Assembly (NCBI GenBank): GCA_944326335.1
Contig: CALVDM010000001.1
Span: forward strand, 1-64,000
Length of the DNA: 64,000 bases
Direction of reading: 5' to 3'
Source: an uncultured Bacteroidales bacterium
Lineage (GTDB): Bacteria; Bacteroidota; Bacteroidia; Bacteroidales; UBA932
The notes beneath the pieces are model-generated. The model did not search any database, was not told where the DNA came from, and was given only the letters and a program-made list of their open reading frames with translations. Of this stretch, positions 27,021-36,082 are shown piece after piece. Every line of letters starts with the position of its first letter. Within the stretch, counting starts at the first letter, position 1. The translations under genes and the position numbers were made by a program.

Positions 27021-28329
27021 ACATCACTTGTTCGTTGCAATAGCCGCCATGATATGCTTCTGTGCACCGTTGTCCGGCCAGACAAACGGGTCGTACGGGG
27101 CATATTCTCCGTATTCCATCTTCGGAATCGGAGACATTTCAAAGGAAGGTACCGCATACAACAAAAGCATGGGAGGTGTCGGGATAGCATCGAACAACAG
27201 GAGGTTCGTCAACATAATGAACCCGGCCGCAATTTCGGTAAGGGACAGCAGTTCGTTCATGGCCGATTTCGGGCTTATCCAGAAAAACACGGTATACAGG
27301 CAGAATGCCCTCAGGTCCGGGAACAACACGTTCAACATGTACAATTTCGTGATATCGTTCCCGGTGTACAGGTCTTCCGCGATGATGTTGGGCATAACTC
27401 CTTTCAGCGACGTGGGATATGATATAAGGCTGAAGCAGACAGACCCGGACATAATAGGGAACACCGGCAACATCACATACAACACATACGGCGAAGGCAG
27501 CGTGTACCAGATGTTCTTGGCCGGAAGTGCCACATTCTGGAAAAGGCTGTCTGTCGGTGCCGAGGCCATATATTATTTCGGAAATCTCGACAAGGTCTAC
27601 AACCAGGATTTCAGCGATGCTTCCTACGCTTCCCTGAACAGTGGCTACAATCTCATGGTGAGAGGTTTCACCGGCAAGTTCGGAGTGCAGTACCAGCAGC
27701 CTCTCGGCAATGACCTGTTCATGGTTTTGGGTGCCACATACAGGCTCGGCACAGGCATGAAAGGACAAACTGTCTATTATGAGAACAAGAACACTTCCGA
27801 GATAATCGACACTTTGGTGTACAATGAAATGCGTAACGGCAGGGACAACAACCTGAGGATTGCAGGCGAGCTCGGTGTGGGCATTTCGGTGAAGAAGGGC
27901 GAGACCTGGAGCGCGGAATTCAATTACGTGAGGTCGGACTGGAGGGAAAGCGGCATGGATGTATATGACGGATACAGTGTCAGCGGGGTTTCCGGTTTCT
28001 CGTCGAGTGTCTCCCAGTCGTTCAGGGCCGGATTCGAGATTGTACCGAACAGGAACGACATAAGGTACTACATGAGGCGGTGCTCGTACCGTGTCGGGGC
28101 ATATTACGACCAGGCATACTATCGGCTGGACGGCAACATGGTGAATTCTGTCGGCATAACACTTGGAGTGACACTTCCCGTGTTCAGGTGGTACAACGGT
28201 CTTTCCATAGGGGTCGATTTCGGTCAGAGGGGAAGCCTGAGGACGAATATGGTGAGGGAGAGGTACGTGTCGTTCGTAGTAGGGTTCAACATATTCGACA
28301 TCTGGTTCCAGAAACCGAGATACAATTAG
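27004..28329 (+). CDS. Outer-membrane beta-barrel protein of unknown function
   Basis: Exported protein: signal peptide MKILVKHHLFVAIAAMICFC...LSGQ, then a Gly/Tyr-rich start (GAYSPYSIFGIGD) and regular alternating strands through to FVVGFNIFDIWF. No plug or TonB box is seen, so it may be a passive barrel, in outline FadL/PorV-like: GGVGIASNNRRFVNIMNPAAIS resembles the N-terminal part of such proteins. 441 residues. It overlaps coaX by 17 bases and stands before a TPR protein and lptC, so it may share a role in envelope biogenesis. I do not know a name for it. Confidence 0.7.
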   Translation: MKILVKHHLFVAIAAMICFCAPLSGQTNGSYGAYSPYSIFGIGDISKEGTAYNKSMGGVGIASNNRRFVNIMNPAAISVRDSSSFMADFGLIQKNTVYRQNALRSGNNTFNMYNFVISFPVYRSSAMMLGITPFSDVGYDIRLKQTDPDIIGNTGNITYNTYGEGSVYQMFLAGSATFWKRLSVGAEAIYYFGNLDKVYNQDFSDASYASLNSGYNLMVRGFTGKFGVQYQQPLGNDLFMVLGATYRLGTGMKGQTVYYENKNTSEIIDTLVYNEMRNGRDNNLRIAGELGVGISVKKGETWSAEFNYVRSDWRESGMDVYDGYSVSGVSGFSSSVSQSFRAGFEIVPNRNDIRYYMRRCSYRVGAYYDQAYYRLDGNMVNSVGITLGVTLPVFRWYNGLSIGVDFGQRGSLRTNMVRERYVSFVVGFNIFDIWFQKPRYN

Positions 28330-28369
28330 CAGAGACAGTTTGCAGAGAAATGAAATAAACTTATTTGAT

Positions 28370-29683
28370 ATGAAAAAAAATCTTCTTTTGTTCTTTTCTG
28401 TCGTTTTCATGCTGACAGGAGCCTCTGTGGCATCGGCCCAGGGGAAATACGGTGCAGACAGCGCCGAGTGCATCAAATATCTGTCTTACTATAACGAATA
28501 CTACAAGCAGAAGAACTACGACGACGCCCTTCCGAACTGGAGGAAGGCTTATGCGCTGTGTCCTCCTACCGCAAACCAGACGATGCTCATAAACGGTACC
28601 GCCCTCTACAGACGTCTTATAAGCGAGAACCGCAACAACTCGATATATGTGGAGTCCCTGATTGACACTCTCCTCACACTTCACGACATAAGGGCGGAAT
28701 ACTATCCGAAGTATGCCGTGACAGCACGCAACAACAAGGGTCTCGACATGATAAACTACATCAAGGACGACCCTCAGAGGCTTTATGATGAGTTCAACAA
28801 AATTATCGCCGAGAACAAGACTGCGGTCAAGCCTCAGATTCTCCTGTTCCAGATAAATACTGCATGCCAGCTTTATCAGAACGGGTCACTGATGCCTGAG
28901 GATGTCATAAATGTCTACAATAACGTGATGGACCTGCTGAACGGCATGAAGCAGACACCTGAGATAGACAAGATAAGGCAGGACAGCGAAAGCATATTCA
29001 TAGCAAGCAACGTGGCAAGCTGCGAAAAGATGATTGAACTCTTCACTCCGAGGCTCGAAGCCAATCCGGACGACCTCCAGCTCGCCAGCAACATCGTCAA
29101 GATGCTTTCAAGCGCAGGTGACTGCACGGATAACGAGCTTTTCATGTCTGCAGCTAATACGATGCACAGGCTCGACCCGTCATACAGTTCGGCATACTTC
29201 CTCTACAGGCTCTATTCTTCGGAAGGTGACTACGACAATGCAATCAAGTATATGGAGGAAGCCATTGCATATCCGGAGTCTGACAACCTGCAGGATGCCC
29301 AGTATTATTACGAGGTTGCAGCGTTCAGCTTCAAGAGCATGAAGAATGCCGATGCATTCAAGTATGCGCTCAAGGCTGCAGAGCTGAATCCTGAGCTCGA
29401 AGGAAAGGCTTACATGCTTATCGGCACAATCTGGGGCTCGCTCGTATGCCAGGGCAACGAGATAGAGAGAAGGGCTCCTTACTGGGTGGCTGTGGACTAT
29501 CTCGTGAAGGCAAAGAATGCTGACCCGTCGCTTGCAGCCGAGGCCGACAAGCATATCGCACAGTACAGGCAGTATTATCCGCAGACGGCAGAGGCTTTCA
29601 TGTACAACCTCAATGAAGGCGACATGTACACTGTTTCATGCGGAGGCATGCGTGCTGTGACCACAGTCAAGACTCAACAGTAA
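28370..29683 (+). CDS. Exported tetratricopeptide-repeat protein
   Basis: 437 residues from the ATG at 28370, with signal MKKNLLLFFSVVFMLTGASV-ASAQ. TPR-like helical pairs run through it: YLSYYNEYYKQKNYDDALPN, DYDNAIKYMEEAIAYPES and ADAFKYALKAAELNPELEG. An N-terminal sequence with NWRKAYALCPPTANQTMLIN is followed by a long helical region. It probably works as a periplasmic or outer-membrane scaffold. Downstream, lptC is 39 bases away. Confidence 0.78.
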   Translation: MKKNLLLFFSVVFMLTGASVASAQGKYGADSAECIKYLSYYNEYYKQKNYDDALPNWRKAYALCPPTANQTMLINGTALYRRLISENRNNSIYVESLIDTLLTLHDIRAEYYPKYAVTARNNKGLDMINYIKDDPQRLYDEFNKIIAENKTAVKPQILLFQINTACQLYQNGSLMPEDVINVYNNVMDLLNGMKQTPEIDKIRQDSESIFIASNVASCEKMIELFTPRLEANPDDLQLASNIVKMLSSAGDCTDNELFMSAANTMHRLDPSYSSAYFLYRLYSSEGDYDNAIKYMEEAIAYPESDNLQDAQYYYEVAAFSFKSMKNADAFKYALKAAELNPELEGKAYMLIGTIWGSLVCQGNEIERRAPYWVAVDYLVKAKNADPSLAAEADKHIAQYRQYYPQTAEAFMYNLNEGDMYTVSCGGMRAVTTVKTQQ

Positions 29684-29722
29684 TCATCATCGGTTTTGGC
29701 GGAAAGGTCAGGATATTCGAAT

Positions 29723-30337
29723 ATGACTGCGGTAACCCGGATTCTTGTCTGGGTCACCGCTTTCGTTTTATGCTCCTGCAGGAACGACCTCGGAAAGGCC
29801 GAGAAACTCGACCTTTCCCAGACCCCGGTGCAGACTGTGGACGGGATGTTTGTCGTGCAGTCGGAGAACGGTGTCCTGCAGATGAGGATGGAGGCCGAAG
29901 TCATGGAGCGTTACCAGAACGATTCCGTGTCATACGAGCTTTTCCCTGAGGGACTTGCTGTTTTCGGTTACAACGAGGACGGACTCCTCGAGACGGAAAT
30001 CACTGCCGACAACGGCAGACATGTGAAGACAGAAAAGGACGACAGCGAGATATGGGAGGCTTTCGGGAATGTCGTGGTGAAGAACATACTCAACCAGGAG
30101 GTAATGGAGACAGACACGCTGTACTGGGACAGGAAGAACGAGAAGATATACACGGACTGCTACGTGAAACTGTATTCTCCCGACGGATATATGCAGGGCT
30201 ACGGCATGGAGTCCGACCAGCGTGCACGTAATTCAGTAATCCTGCGGCCGTTCGACAGTTACGGGGTGGTTGTGCAGGACAGCACCGAGGTGAGGATTGA
30301 TTCCGCCAATTTTATAGGGCCTTTGATAAAAAAATAA
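29723..30337 (+). CDS. lptC: LptC-like LPS export lipoprotein
   Basis: Periplasmic bridge protein of the Lpt system that carries LPS from the inner membrane to the outer membrane. I start it at the ATG at 29723, giving MTAVTRILVWVTAFVLCSC with a lipobox Cys; the longer frame begins with TTG. The beta-jellyroll pattern is visible in VQTVDGMFVVQSENGVLQMR, AVFGYNEDGLLETEITADNG and EAFGNVVVKNILNQEVMETD. 205 residues, normal for Bacteroidota LptC. The other Lpt genes are not in the window. Confidence 0.85.
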   Translation: MTAVTRILVWVTAFVLCSCRNDLGKAEKLDLSQTPVQTVDGMFVVQSENGVLQMRMEAEVMERYQNDSVSYELFPEGLAVFGYNEDGLLETEITADNGRHVKTEKDDSEIWEAFGNVVVKNILNQEVMETDTLYWDRKNEKIYTDCYVKLYSPDGYMQGYGMESDQRARNSVILRPFDSYGVVVQDSTEVRIDSANFIGPLIKK

Positions 30338-30442
30338 TCGCAGATTCAACTAAATTTACTATCTTCGCGGTTCGTATCGCTGTGCCGGATAATTCCTTGC
30401 GCGGCGGTGTGGAGTGAATAAATCAAAAAAAAGATAATAAAG

Positions 30443-32536
30443 ATGGCTGTTCTTGAAAAAATTCGTGTTAAGTTCGGCATATTGATTTCAGTTGTGATAG
30501 CATTGGCTTTGCTTTCATTCATCATTGACCCGAACACAATAAGCCAGGTGGCTTCTACGATGTCCGAGAAGTACCGTGTCGGCAAGATAGACGGCAATTC
30601 GGTTTCGTACCAGGACTTCGACAACGAGCTGAATTACCAGAACCGCATATTCGAGTACATGTACCGGAGAAATGCAAATACTGACCAGGAAATGCAGTAT
30701 GTGAGGGATATGGCATGGAAGACGTTCGTCGACCGCTACATGTTCCTCGTGAATGCGAAGAATGCCGGGATACAGGTGGGGGATGCGGAGCTTGTGGACC
30801 TTACCTCGGGAGACATGGTCTCTCCTGTGATATCGCAGATTTTCGTGGACGGGAACGGTGTCTTCTCCAAGGAGATGCTCAGCAGCTACCTCCAGAACAT
30901 GCAGTATGACCAGTCCGGGCAGGCAAAGATGTTCTGGGACTATCTCCAGAACACGATATCCACAGACCAGTATTACACCAAGTACAACAGCCTGTTCACG
31001 GCATCGGATTTCCTCAATCCTCTCATGATGACAAACGAGATAGCCGACAACAACAATTCGGTGGATGTGGAGTTCGTGATGCTGCCTTACGGCTATCAGA
31101 GGGACAGCACAGTGAAGGTGACCGATTCGGAGATAAAGAATTACTACAAGGCACACAAGAACCTGTACAGGCAGGATGCGAGCAGGGACATAGAATATGT
31201 GGTGTTCGAGGTGAAACCTTCGCAGACTGACATCGCCGATGCCAACGACAAGGTGGTGAAGGTGTATGACGAGTTCTCCACTACCGACAACCTCAAGAAT
31301 TTCCTCATGAAGAATTCCGACAGGCAGTACACGGACGAATGGTACAGGAAGGGAGAGCTTGCCACCATATCTTCTGATATAGATGAATTTGCATTCGACA
31401 AGTCCACAAAGATAGGTTCCGTGTCTGAAGTCATTACCAAAGACAATACGTTCTATGTGGCACGTGTGACATCGTCGGCCATGGTTCCTGACTCGGTATT
31501 CGTGAAGGGGATACTTCTCCAGGGTGTCCAGACGGACCTTGCAGACAGCCTTCTCAATGTGCTGAAGACTGGGAAGGACAATTTCGAGAATGTTGCGGCA
31601 CAGTATTCCGCATTCAACAATCCTCAGGCCGGGACCGGAGACTACGGGTGGATGACAAAGGCAACCATGTTCCCGGGACTCGAGTCTGTATTCACCGCCA
31701 CTCTCAACAGCCTTTACGTAATCGACACACAGTACGGCAAGCATATCGTGAAGGTTACTGACAGGAGCGAGCCTATGCTCAAGAAAAAGGTGGCCATACT
31801 CGAGAAGGAGGCTCTTCCGAGCGGCAACACCATCAACGAGTATTATGTACAGGCAAACGACCTTGCAACGAAGGCTGACGGCAAGTACGAGAATCTCAAG
31901 AAGGTTGCCGATGAAGAGGGACTTGCCCTTCTTACAAGGAATTATCTCCGTGAGGGAGACGAGAACATAGGGTCCATCACTGACAAGACCAAGGAGATAT
32001 CCAAGTGGGCATACGAGGCAAAGGAAGGAAAGGTTTCCAATGTGCTCAACATCAACAACGACTATTATGTAGTGGCTGCCCTCAAGAAGATACACAAGAA
32101 AGGATTCACCCCGTTGAATGAGGTGGCTTCGAGCATAAGCTCCATGCTCTACAGCGAGAAGCTCGGCGAGAAGAAGGCTGCAGAGGTGGCCGGAAAAATT
32201 GCAGGACTCGGTTCGATGCAGGCCATAGCCGACAGTCTCGGCACAACTGTGAGCAAGCGTGAGGGCATATCCTTCTCGTCATACATGGCCCAGGGACTTG
32301 ACCCTAAGTTCATAGGTGCGGTTTCAGTGGCTGAGGAAGGTGTTATCTCGGCTCCTCTTGCAGGAACCATAGGCGTGTATGTCTACAGGGTGATTTCTCA
32401 CGACACCGGGGCTTCCTTCACCGAAGATGATGCAAAGAGCAGGGCTTCCCAGATGGCTTATTACAGCACAAGGTCCCTTCTTCCTGTCATGATGCAGGAT
32501 GCAGAGGTTGAAGACAACAGGGCACGGTTCTTTTAG
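30443..32536 (+). CDS. PpiD/SurA-type peptidylprolyl isomerase and folding chaperone
   Basis: Membrane-anchored periplasmic chaperone of 697 residues that helps secreted and outer-membrane proteins fold. A short cytoplasmic N-terminus is followed by one membrane helix (FGILISVVIALALLSFII, residues 11-28), a SurA_N-like helical domain (VGKIDGNSVSYQDFDNELNY onward), then a parvulin-like domain around VFVKGILLQGVQTDLADSLL and GTGDYGWMTKATMFPGLES. The C-terminal helices complete a PpiD-like layout. It closes the coaX-lptC cluster after a 105-base gap, with a near-match -7 box (TATCTTCG at 30360-30367). Confidence 0.9.
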   Translation: MAVLEKIRVKFGILISVVIALALLSFIIDPNTISQVASTMSEKYRVGKIDGNSVSYQDFDNELNYQNRIFEYMYRRNANTDQEMQYVRDMAWKTFVDRYMFLVNAKNAGIQVGDAELVDLTSGDMVSPVISQIFVDGNGVFSKEMLSSYLQNMQYDQSGQAKMFWDYLQNTISTDQYYTKYNSLFTASDFLNPLMMTNEIADNNNSVDVEFVMLPYGYQRDSTVKVTDSEIKNYYKAHKNLYRQDASRDIEYVVFEVKPSQTDIADANDKVVKVYDEFSTTDNLKNFLMKNSDRQYTDEWYRKGELATISSDIDEFAFDKSTKIGSVSEVITKDNTFYVARVTSSAMVPDSVFVKGILLQGVQTDLADSLLNVLKTGKDNFENVAAQYSAFNNPQAGTGDYGWMTKATMFPGLESVFTATLNSLYVIDTQYGKHIVKVTDRSEPMLKKKVAILEKEALPSGNTINEYYVQANDLATKADGKYENLKKVADEEGLALLTRNYLREGDENIGSITDKTKEISKWAYEAKEGKVSNVLNINNDYYVVAALKKIHKKGFTPLNEVASSISSMLYSEKLGEKKAAEVAGKIAGLGSMQAIADSLGTTVSKREGISFSSYMAQGLDPKFIGAVSVAEEGVISAPLAGTIGVYVYRVISHDTGASFTEDDAKSRASQMAYYSTRSLLPVMMQDAEVEDNRARFF

Positions 32537-32559
32537 GATAGGATACAAGTCAATAAAAG

Positions 32560-32597
32560 AAGAAGAGGTGTGACAGAGTTCCGTTACACCTCTTCTT
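32560..32597. terminator. Bidirectional terminator between ppiD-like gene and ychF
   Basis: AAGAAGAGGTGT and ACACCTCTTCTT form a 12-bp perfect stem extended by GAC/GTT, between two converging stop codons. On the minus strand it runs into TTTTATT; on the plus strand no T run follows, so it should work best for ychF. Confidence 0.75.
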
Positions 32598-32631
32598 GCG
32601 TATATACCGTCAAAGATTTATTGCACAGGGG

Positions 32632-33735
32632 TCAGACATTGAACAGGAAGTGCATGATGTCCCCGTCCTGCACCACATAGTCCTTGCCTTCGATACCGAG
32701 TTTTCCGGCGGCCCTGCAGGCAGCTTCGGATTTCAGCTCGATGAAGTCTTCGTATTTTATCACTTCGGCCCTTATGAAGCCTTTTTCGAAGTCCGTATGA
32801 ATGACTCCTGCAGCCTTGGGAGCCTTGTCTCCCTTGTTTATTGTCCATGCGCGGCATTCGTCGGCACCGGCTGTGAAGAATGTCTGCAGGTTGAGGAGTG
32901 AATACGCGCTCTGGATGAGGCGTACTACCCCGGATTCCCCGAGTCCCATCTCTTCAAGGAACATCTGCCTTTCCTCGTAGCTTTCGAGTTCTGCGATGTC
33001 GGATTCTATCTTGGCCGCAATCACGAGGATTTCTGCGTTTTCATCCTTTACGGCTTCGCGCACTTTCTCAACATATCCGTTGCCTGTAGCAGCAGACGTT
33101 TCGTCCACATTGCAGACATACATTATCGGCTTGTTAGTGAGCAGATACAGGTCCTTTGCAAGCTGCTGGTCTTCCGGACTGTCGAATGTCACTGTGCGGC
33201 AGCTCCTGCCTTCGAGCAGGGTCTCCCTGTATTTCATGAGTATTTCACAAAGCCTTTTCGCGCTCTTGTCCCCTCCGGCATTTGCCTGCTTCTGCACTTT
33301 GGCAAGCCTGTTCTCCACCGTCTCGAGGTCCTTCATCTGCAGCTCGAGGTCTATCACTTCCTTGTCCCTTACAGGGTCTACAGAACCGTCCACATGCACG
33401 ATGTTGGGGTCGTCGAAGCATCTCAGCACATGGAGGATGGCATCGGTTTCCCTGATATTGGCAAGGAACTGGTTCCCGAGACCTTCTCCCTTGCTTGCGC
33501 CTTTCACAAGCCCGGCTATGTCGACAATCTCCACGGTGGCAGGGACAACCCTCTTGGGCTTGCATATCTTTTCAAGTTCTTCCAGCCTCTTGTCCGGCAC
33601 TATCGTAGAACCTATGTTCGGTTCAATCGTGCAGAATGGAAAGTTGGCACTCTGCGCCTTTCCTGAACTGATGCAGTTGAACAACGTTGACTTTCCCACA
33701 TTCGGGAGACCTACTATCCCACATTTCAATGACAT
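32632..33735 (-). CDS. ychF: Redox-regulated ATPase/GTPase YchF (Obg family)
   Basis: Ribosome-associated P-loop NTPase that prefers ATP. G1 GIVGLPNVGKSTLFN (residues 6-20), a switch/G3 region VEIVDIAGLVKGASKGEGLG, and the unusual G4 motif CNVDE typical of YchF; a coiled-coil and TGS domain with AWTINKGDKAPKAAGVIHTD follow. 367 residues. A -7 box TAAATTTG lies 29 bases upstream. Confidence 0.96.
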   Translation of the reverse strand: MSLKCGIVGLPNVGKSTLFNCISSGKAQSANFPFCTIEPNIGSTIVPDKRLEELEKICKPKRVVPATVEIVDIAGLVKGASKGEGLGNQFLANIRETDAILHVLRCFDDPNIVHVDGSVDPVRDKEVIDLELQMKDLETVENRLAKVQKQANAGGDKSAKRLCEILMKYRETLLEGRSCRTVTFDSPEDQQLAKDLYLLTNKPIMYVCNVDETSAATGNGYVEKVREAVKDENAEILVIAAKIESDIAELESYEERQMFLEEMGLGESGVVRLIQSAYSLLNLQTFFTAGADECRAWTINKGDKAPKAAGVIHTDFEKGFIRAEVIKYEDFIELKSEAACRAAGKLGIEGKDYVVQDGDIMHFLFNV

Positions 33736-33763
33736 AATCCAGAATTTTTATGGAAACAGGTGG

Positions 33764-33771
33764 CAAATTTA
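33764..33771 (-). promoter_or_regulatory. Candidate -7 box of ychF
   Basis: TAAATTTG on the minus strand, an exact consensus match 29 bases before the start. No TTTG at the -33 distance was found. Confidence 0.48.
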
Positions 33772-33882
33772 CGAATTTTATGGAGGTTTTTCTCTTTTTG
33801 AGGAAATCTGATGAAACATTTTCTCTTTCTGAATCCCGTAAACGTATTTTATGCCGAAGTTTGCACAGGATTATTGCAAGTC

Positions 33883-34857
33883 ATGTCTTTTAAGGGTCTG
33901 TTCATAGTGCTGCTGTCGGTCTGGCTGTCCGCCTCCGGACGTGAAGGTGAGGAGTTTTCCGTGGTTTTCTGGAATCTCGAGAATTTTTTCGACTGCAAGG
34001 ATTCCGGAACCGGTCCCTCCGATGCGGAATTTACTCCGGAAGGGGAGAGGCGGTGGACGGCTGGCCGGTACTGGAAGAAGTGCAATGCTGTGGCAAAGAC
34101 ATTCATGTGGCTGGCCGGAAGGGACGCAGGGATGCCGGCAGTGGCGGGTGTGGCTGAAGTGGAGGACAGGGGAGTGGTGCAGTCTGTCTTGAACGGCACT
34201 CTGCTGCGCAAATACGACTATGTGACTGTGCATGAGGATTCACCGGACCCGAGAGGTATCGATGTGGCTCTGATATACAGGGAGAGCATGTTCCTCAAGG
34301 TGTCGTCGAAAGTTTTGCCGGTGCGGGAAGATGCAGAAGGCAATCCTTTCAGAACACGTGACATCCTTCATGTGTGCCTTGCCAGGAAGCCGGACGGCGA
34401 GAGGTTCCATTTCCTTGTGAACCATCATCCTTCAAAATTCGGAGGGACGGTGCAATCGCGGAGGAGGAGGCTGGCTGCCATGTCTGTGATGATGAGGGCA
34501 TGCGATTCGCTGATGTCTGCCGGAGAGACGAACATAATTTGCATGGGCGACTTCAACGACACCCCGGATGGAGAAGCCTTCCGCATTGTTGACAGCAGGT
34601 TCGAGAATCTCGGTATTCCTCTGCATGAAAAGGGGAAGGGGACGATAAGATACCGCGGAAAGTGGGAGCTCATAGACATGTTCATAGTGAGCAGGGAGAT
34701 TTCCGCAAGGGCATGCATGGAAATATGTCTCCCGGATTTCCTGTCTGTCAGGGATAATGCTCATTCCGGATTCAGGCCGTTGAGGACATACACAGGCCCT
34801 CGGTACTCCGGAGGTGTGAGCGACCATGCGCCCATAGTATTGGTTGTGAAAAAATGA
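33883..34857 (+). CDS. Secreted endonuclease/exonuclease/phosphatase-family protein
   Basis: Metal-dependent phosphodiesterase fold (DNase I-like). Key motifs: FWNLENFFD near the mature N-terminus, VNHHPSKFGG, GDFNDTPDG (metal/phosphate site) and the closing SDHAPIVL with the catalytic His. I choose the ATG at 33883 because it gives a signal peptide, MSFKGLFIVLLSVWLSASG; the frame is open from 33811 with another ATG. 324 residues. Whether it cuts DNA, a phospholipid or another phosphodiester cannot be told. Export suggests nutrient scavenging or envelope work. Confidence 0.85.
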   Translation: MSFKGLFIVLLSVWLSASGREGEEFSVVFWNLENFFDCKDSGTGPSDAEFTPEGERRWTAGRYWKKCNAVAKTFMWLAGRDAGMPAVAGVAEVEDRGVVQSVLNGTLLRKYDYVTVHEDSPDPRGIDVALIYRESMFLKVSSKVLPVREDAEGNPFRTRDILHVCLARKPDGERFHFLVNHHPSKFGGTVQSRRRRLAAMSVMMRACDSLMSAGETNIICMGDFNDTPDGEAFRIVDSRFENLGIPLHEKGKGTIRYRGKWELIDMFIVSREISARACMEICLPDFLSVRDNAHSGFRPLRTYTGPRYSGGVSDHAPIVLVVKK

Positions 34858-34897
34858 TTGAGTTATGGATATTATTTTATACATTTGGTGAATGTAT
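34857..34897 (+). promoter_or_regulatory. galK promoter with operator-like palindrome
   Basis: ATTG (34857-34860), a 19-base spacer and TACATTTG (34880-34887) make a good Bacteroidota promoter. A perfect inverted repeat, ATACATT-TGGTG-AATGTAT (34879-34897), lies across the -7 box, placed for a repressor. The start codon is 20 bases further on. Confidence 0.55.
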
Positions 34898-34917
34898 CAT
34901 TTAATAAATAACACGTG

Positions 34918-36063
34918 ATGAAAACTAAAATCGCAGATAAGTTCAGGACTCTTTTCGGAGAGGCCGGAGATTTTTTCGCATCGGCGGGCAGAATCAATCT
35001 GATAGGGGAGCATACCGACTATAACGGCGGCTTTGTCTTTCCTGGAGCTGTGGACAAGGGCATAATGGCTGAAATTAAGCTCAACGGTATGGACAAGGTG
35101 AGGGTGTTCGCACTGGATATGGACGAGTACGTGGAGTTCGGTCTCCGGGAGGAGGATATCCCGGCGCAGAGCTGGGCGAGATATGTCTTCGGAGTCTGCC
35201 GCGAGATAATCAAGAGAGGAGGGAAGATATCAGGATTCGATTCCGTATTTGCCGGGGATGTGCCTCTCGGAGCGGGAATGTCTTCGTCTGCAGCCCTTGA
35301 AAGCACTTTTGCTTTCGCCCTGGACAATCTGTTCGGTCTCGGCATAGACAAGTTCGAACTTGCCAGGATAGGGCAGTCCACTGAGCACAATTACTGCGGG
35401 GTGAACTGCGGTATCATGGACCAGTTCGCTTCCATATTCGGAAAGGCCGGAAACCTCATGCGTCTGGACTGCAAGACTATGGAGTACAGGTACTATCCTT
35501 TCCATCCGCAGGGCTACAAGCTGGTGCTTCTGGACTCTGTCGTGAAGCATGAGCTGGCTTCTTCGGCATACAACAGGAGACGTGAATCCTGCGAGACAGT
35601 GGCCAAGGCCATACGGAAGAATCATCCGGAGGTTGAATTTCTCAGGGATGCAAGGATGGAATGGCTCGAGGAAGTCAGGGACGTGGTGTCGGCAGAGGAT
35701 TACATGCGGGCAGAATATGTGATAGAGGAGGTCCGGAGGGTGCTCGATGTGTGCGATGCGCTTGAGAAGGACGACTACGAGACTGTGGGACAGAAGATGT
35801 ACGAGACACACTACGGGATGAGCAAGCTCTATGAAGTCAGCTGCGAGGAGCTCGATTTCCTGAATGATGTGGCCAAAGAGTGTGGCGTGACAGGTTCGCG
35901 TGTCATGGGCGGCGGATTCGGAGGCTGCACCATCAATCTGGTAAAGGACGGGCTTTACGACCAGTTCATAGCGAAGGCCACTGCATCGTTTGCAGAAAAG
36001 TTCGGCCATGCACCGAAAGTCTATGATGTGGTCATAAGCGACGGAGCACGCAGGCTTGAATGA
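34918..36063 (+). CDS. galK: Galactokinase
   Basis: GHMP-family kinase that converts galactose to galactose-1-phosphate, first step of the Leloir pathway. Motifs: signature GRINLIGEHTDYNGG, the ATP-binding PLGAGMSSSAALE, and MGGGFGGCTINLV at the C-terminus. 381 residues from the ATG at 34918; a GTG at 34915 just upstream is less likely. Galactose epimerase galM is 10 kb away; no galT or galE is in the window. Confidence 0.96.
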   Translation: MKTKIADKFRTLFGEAGDFFASAGRINLIGEHTDYNGGFVFPGAVDKGIMAEIKLNGMDKVRVFALDMDEYVEFGLREEDIPAQSWARYVFGVCREIIKRGGKISGFDSVFAGDVPLGAGMSSSAALESTFAFALDNLFGLGIDKFELARIGQSTEHNYCGVNCGIMDQFASIFGKAGNLMRLDCKTMEYRYYPFHPQGYKLVLLDSVVKHELASSAYNRRRESCETVAKAIRKNHPEVEFLRDARMEWLEEVRDVVSAEDYMRAEYVIEEVRRVLDVCDALEKDDYETVGQKMYETHYGMSKLYEVSCEELDFLNDVAKECGVTGSRVMGGGFGGCTINLVKDGLYDQFIAKATASFAEKFGHAPKVYDVVISDGARRLE

Positions 36064-36082
36064 TTGGCCCGGGACTGGACAG

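Noticed and set aside
27139-28476. 445-residue open frame antisense to the outer-membrane barrel gene
   Set aside because: It is the mirror of a well-supported exported barrel gene, has no signal or domain, and reflects base composition.
30515-32095. 526-residue open frame antisense to the PpiD-type gene
   Set aside because: Unusually long, but rich in His/Leu/Val in the pattern of a complement of a real gene; no family motif.
34911-34920. CACGTG core before galK as a third parS-like site
   Set aside because: Only the six central bases match; the outer arms of the palindrome are absent.
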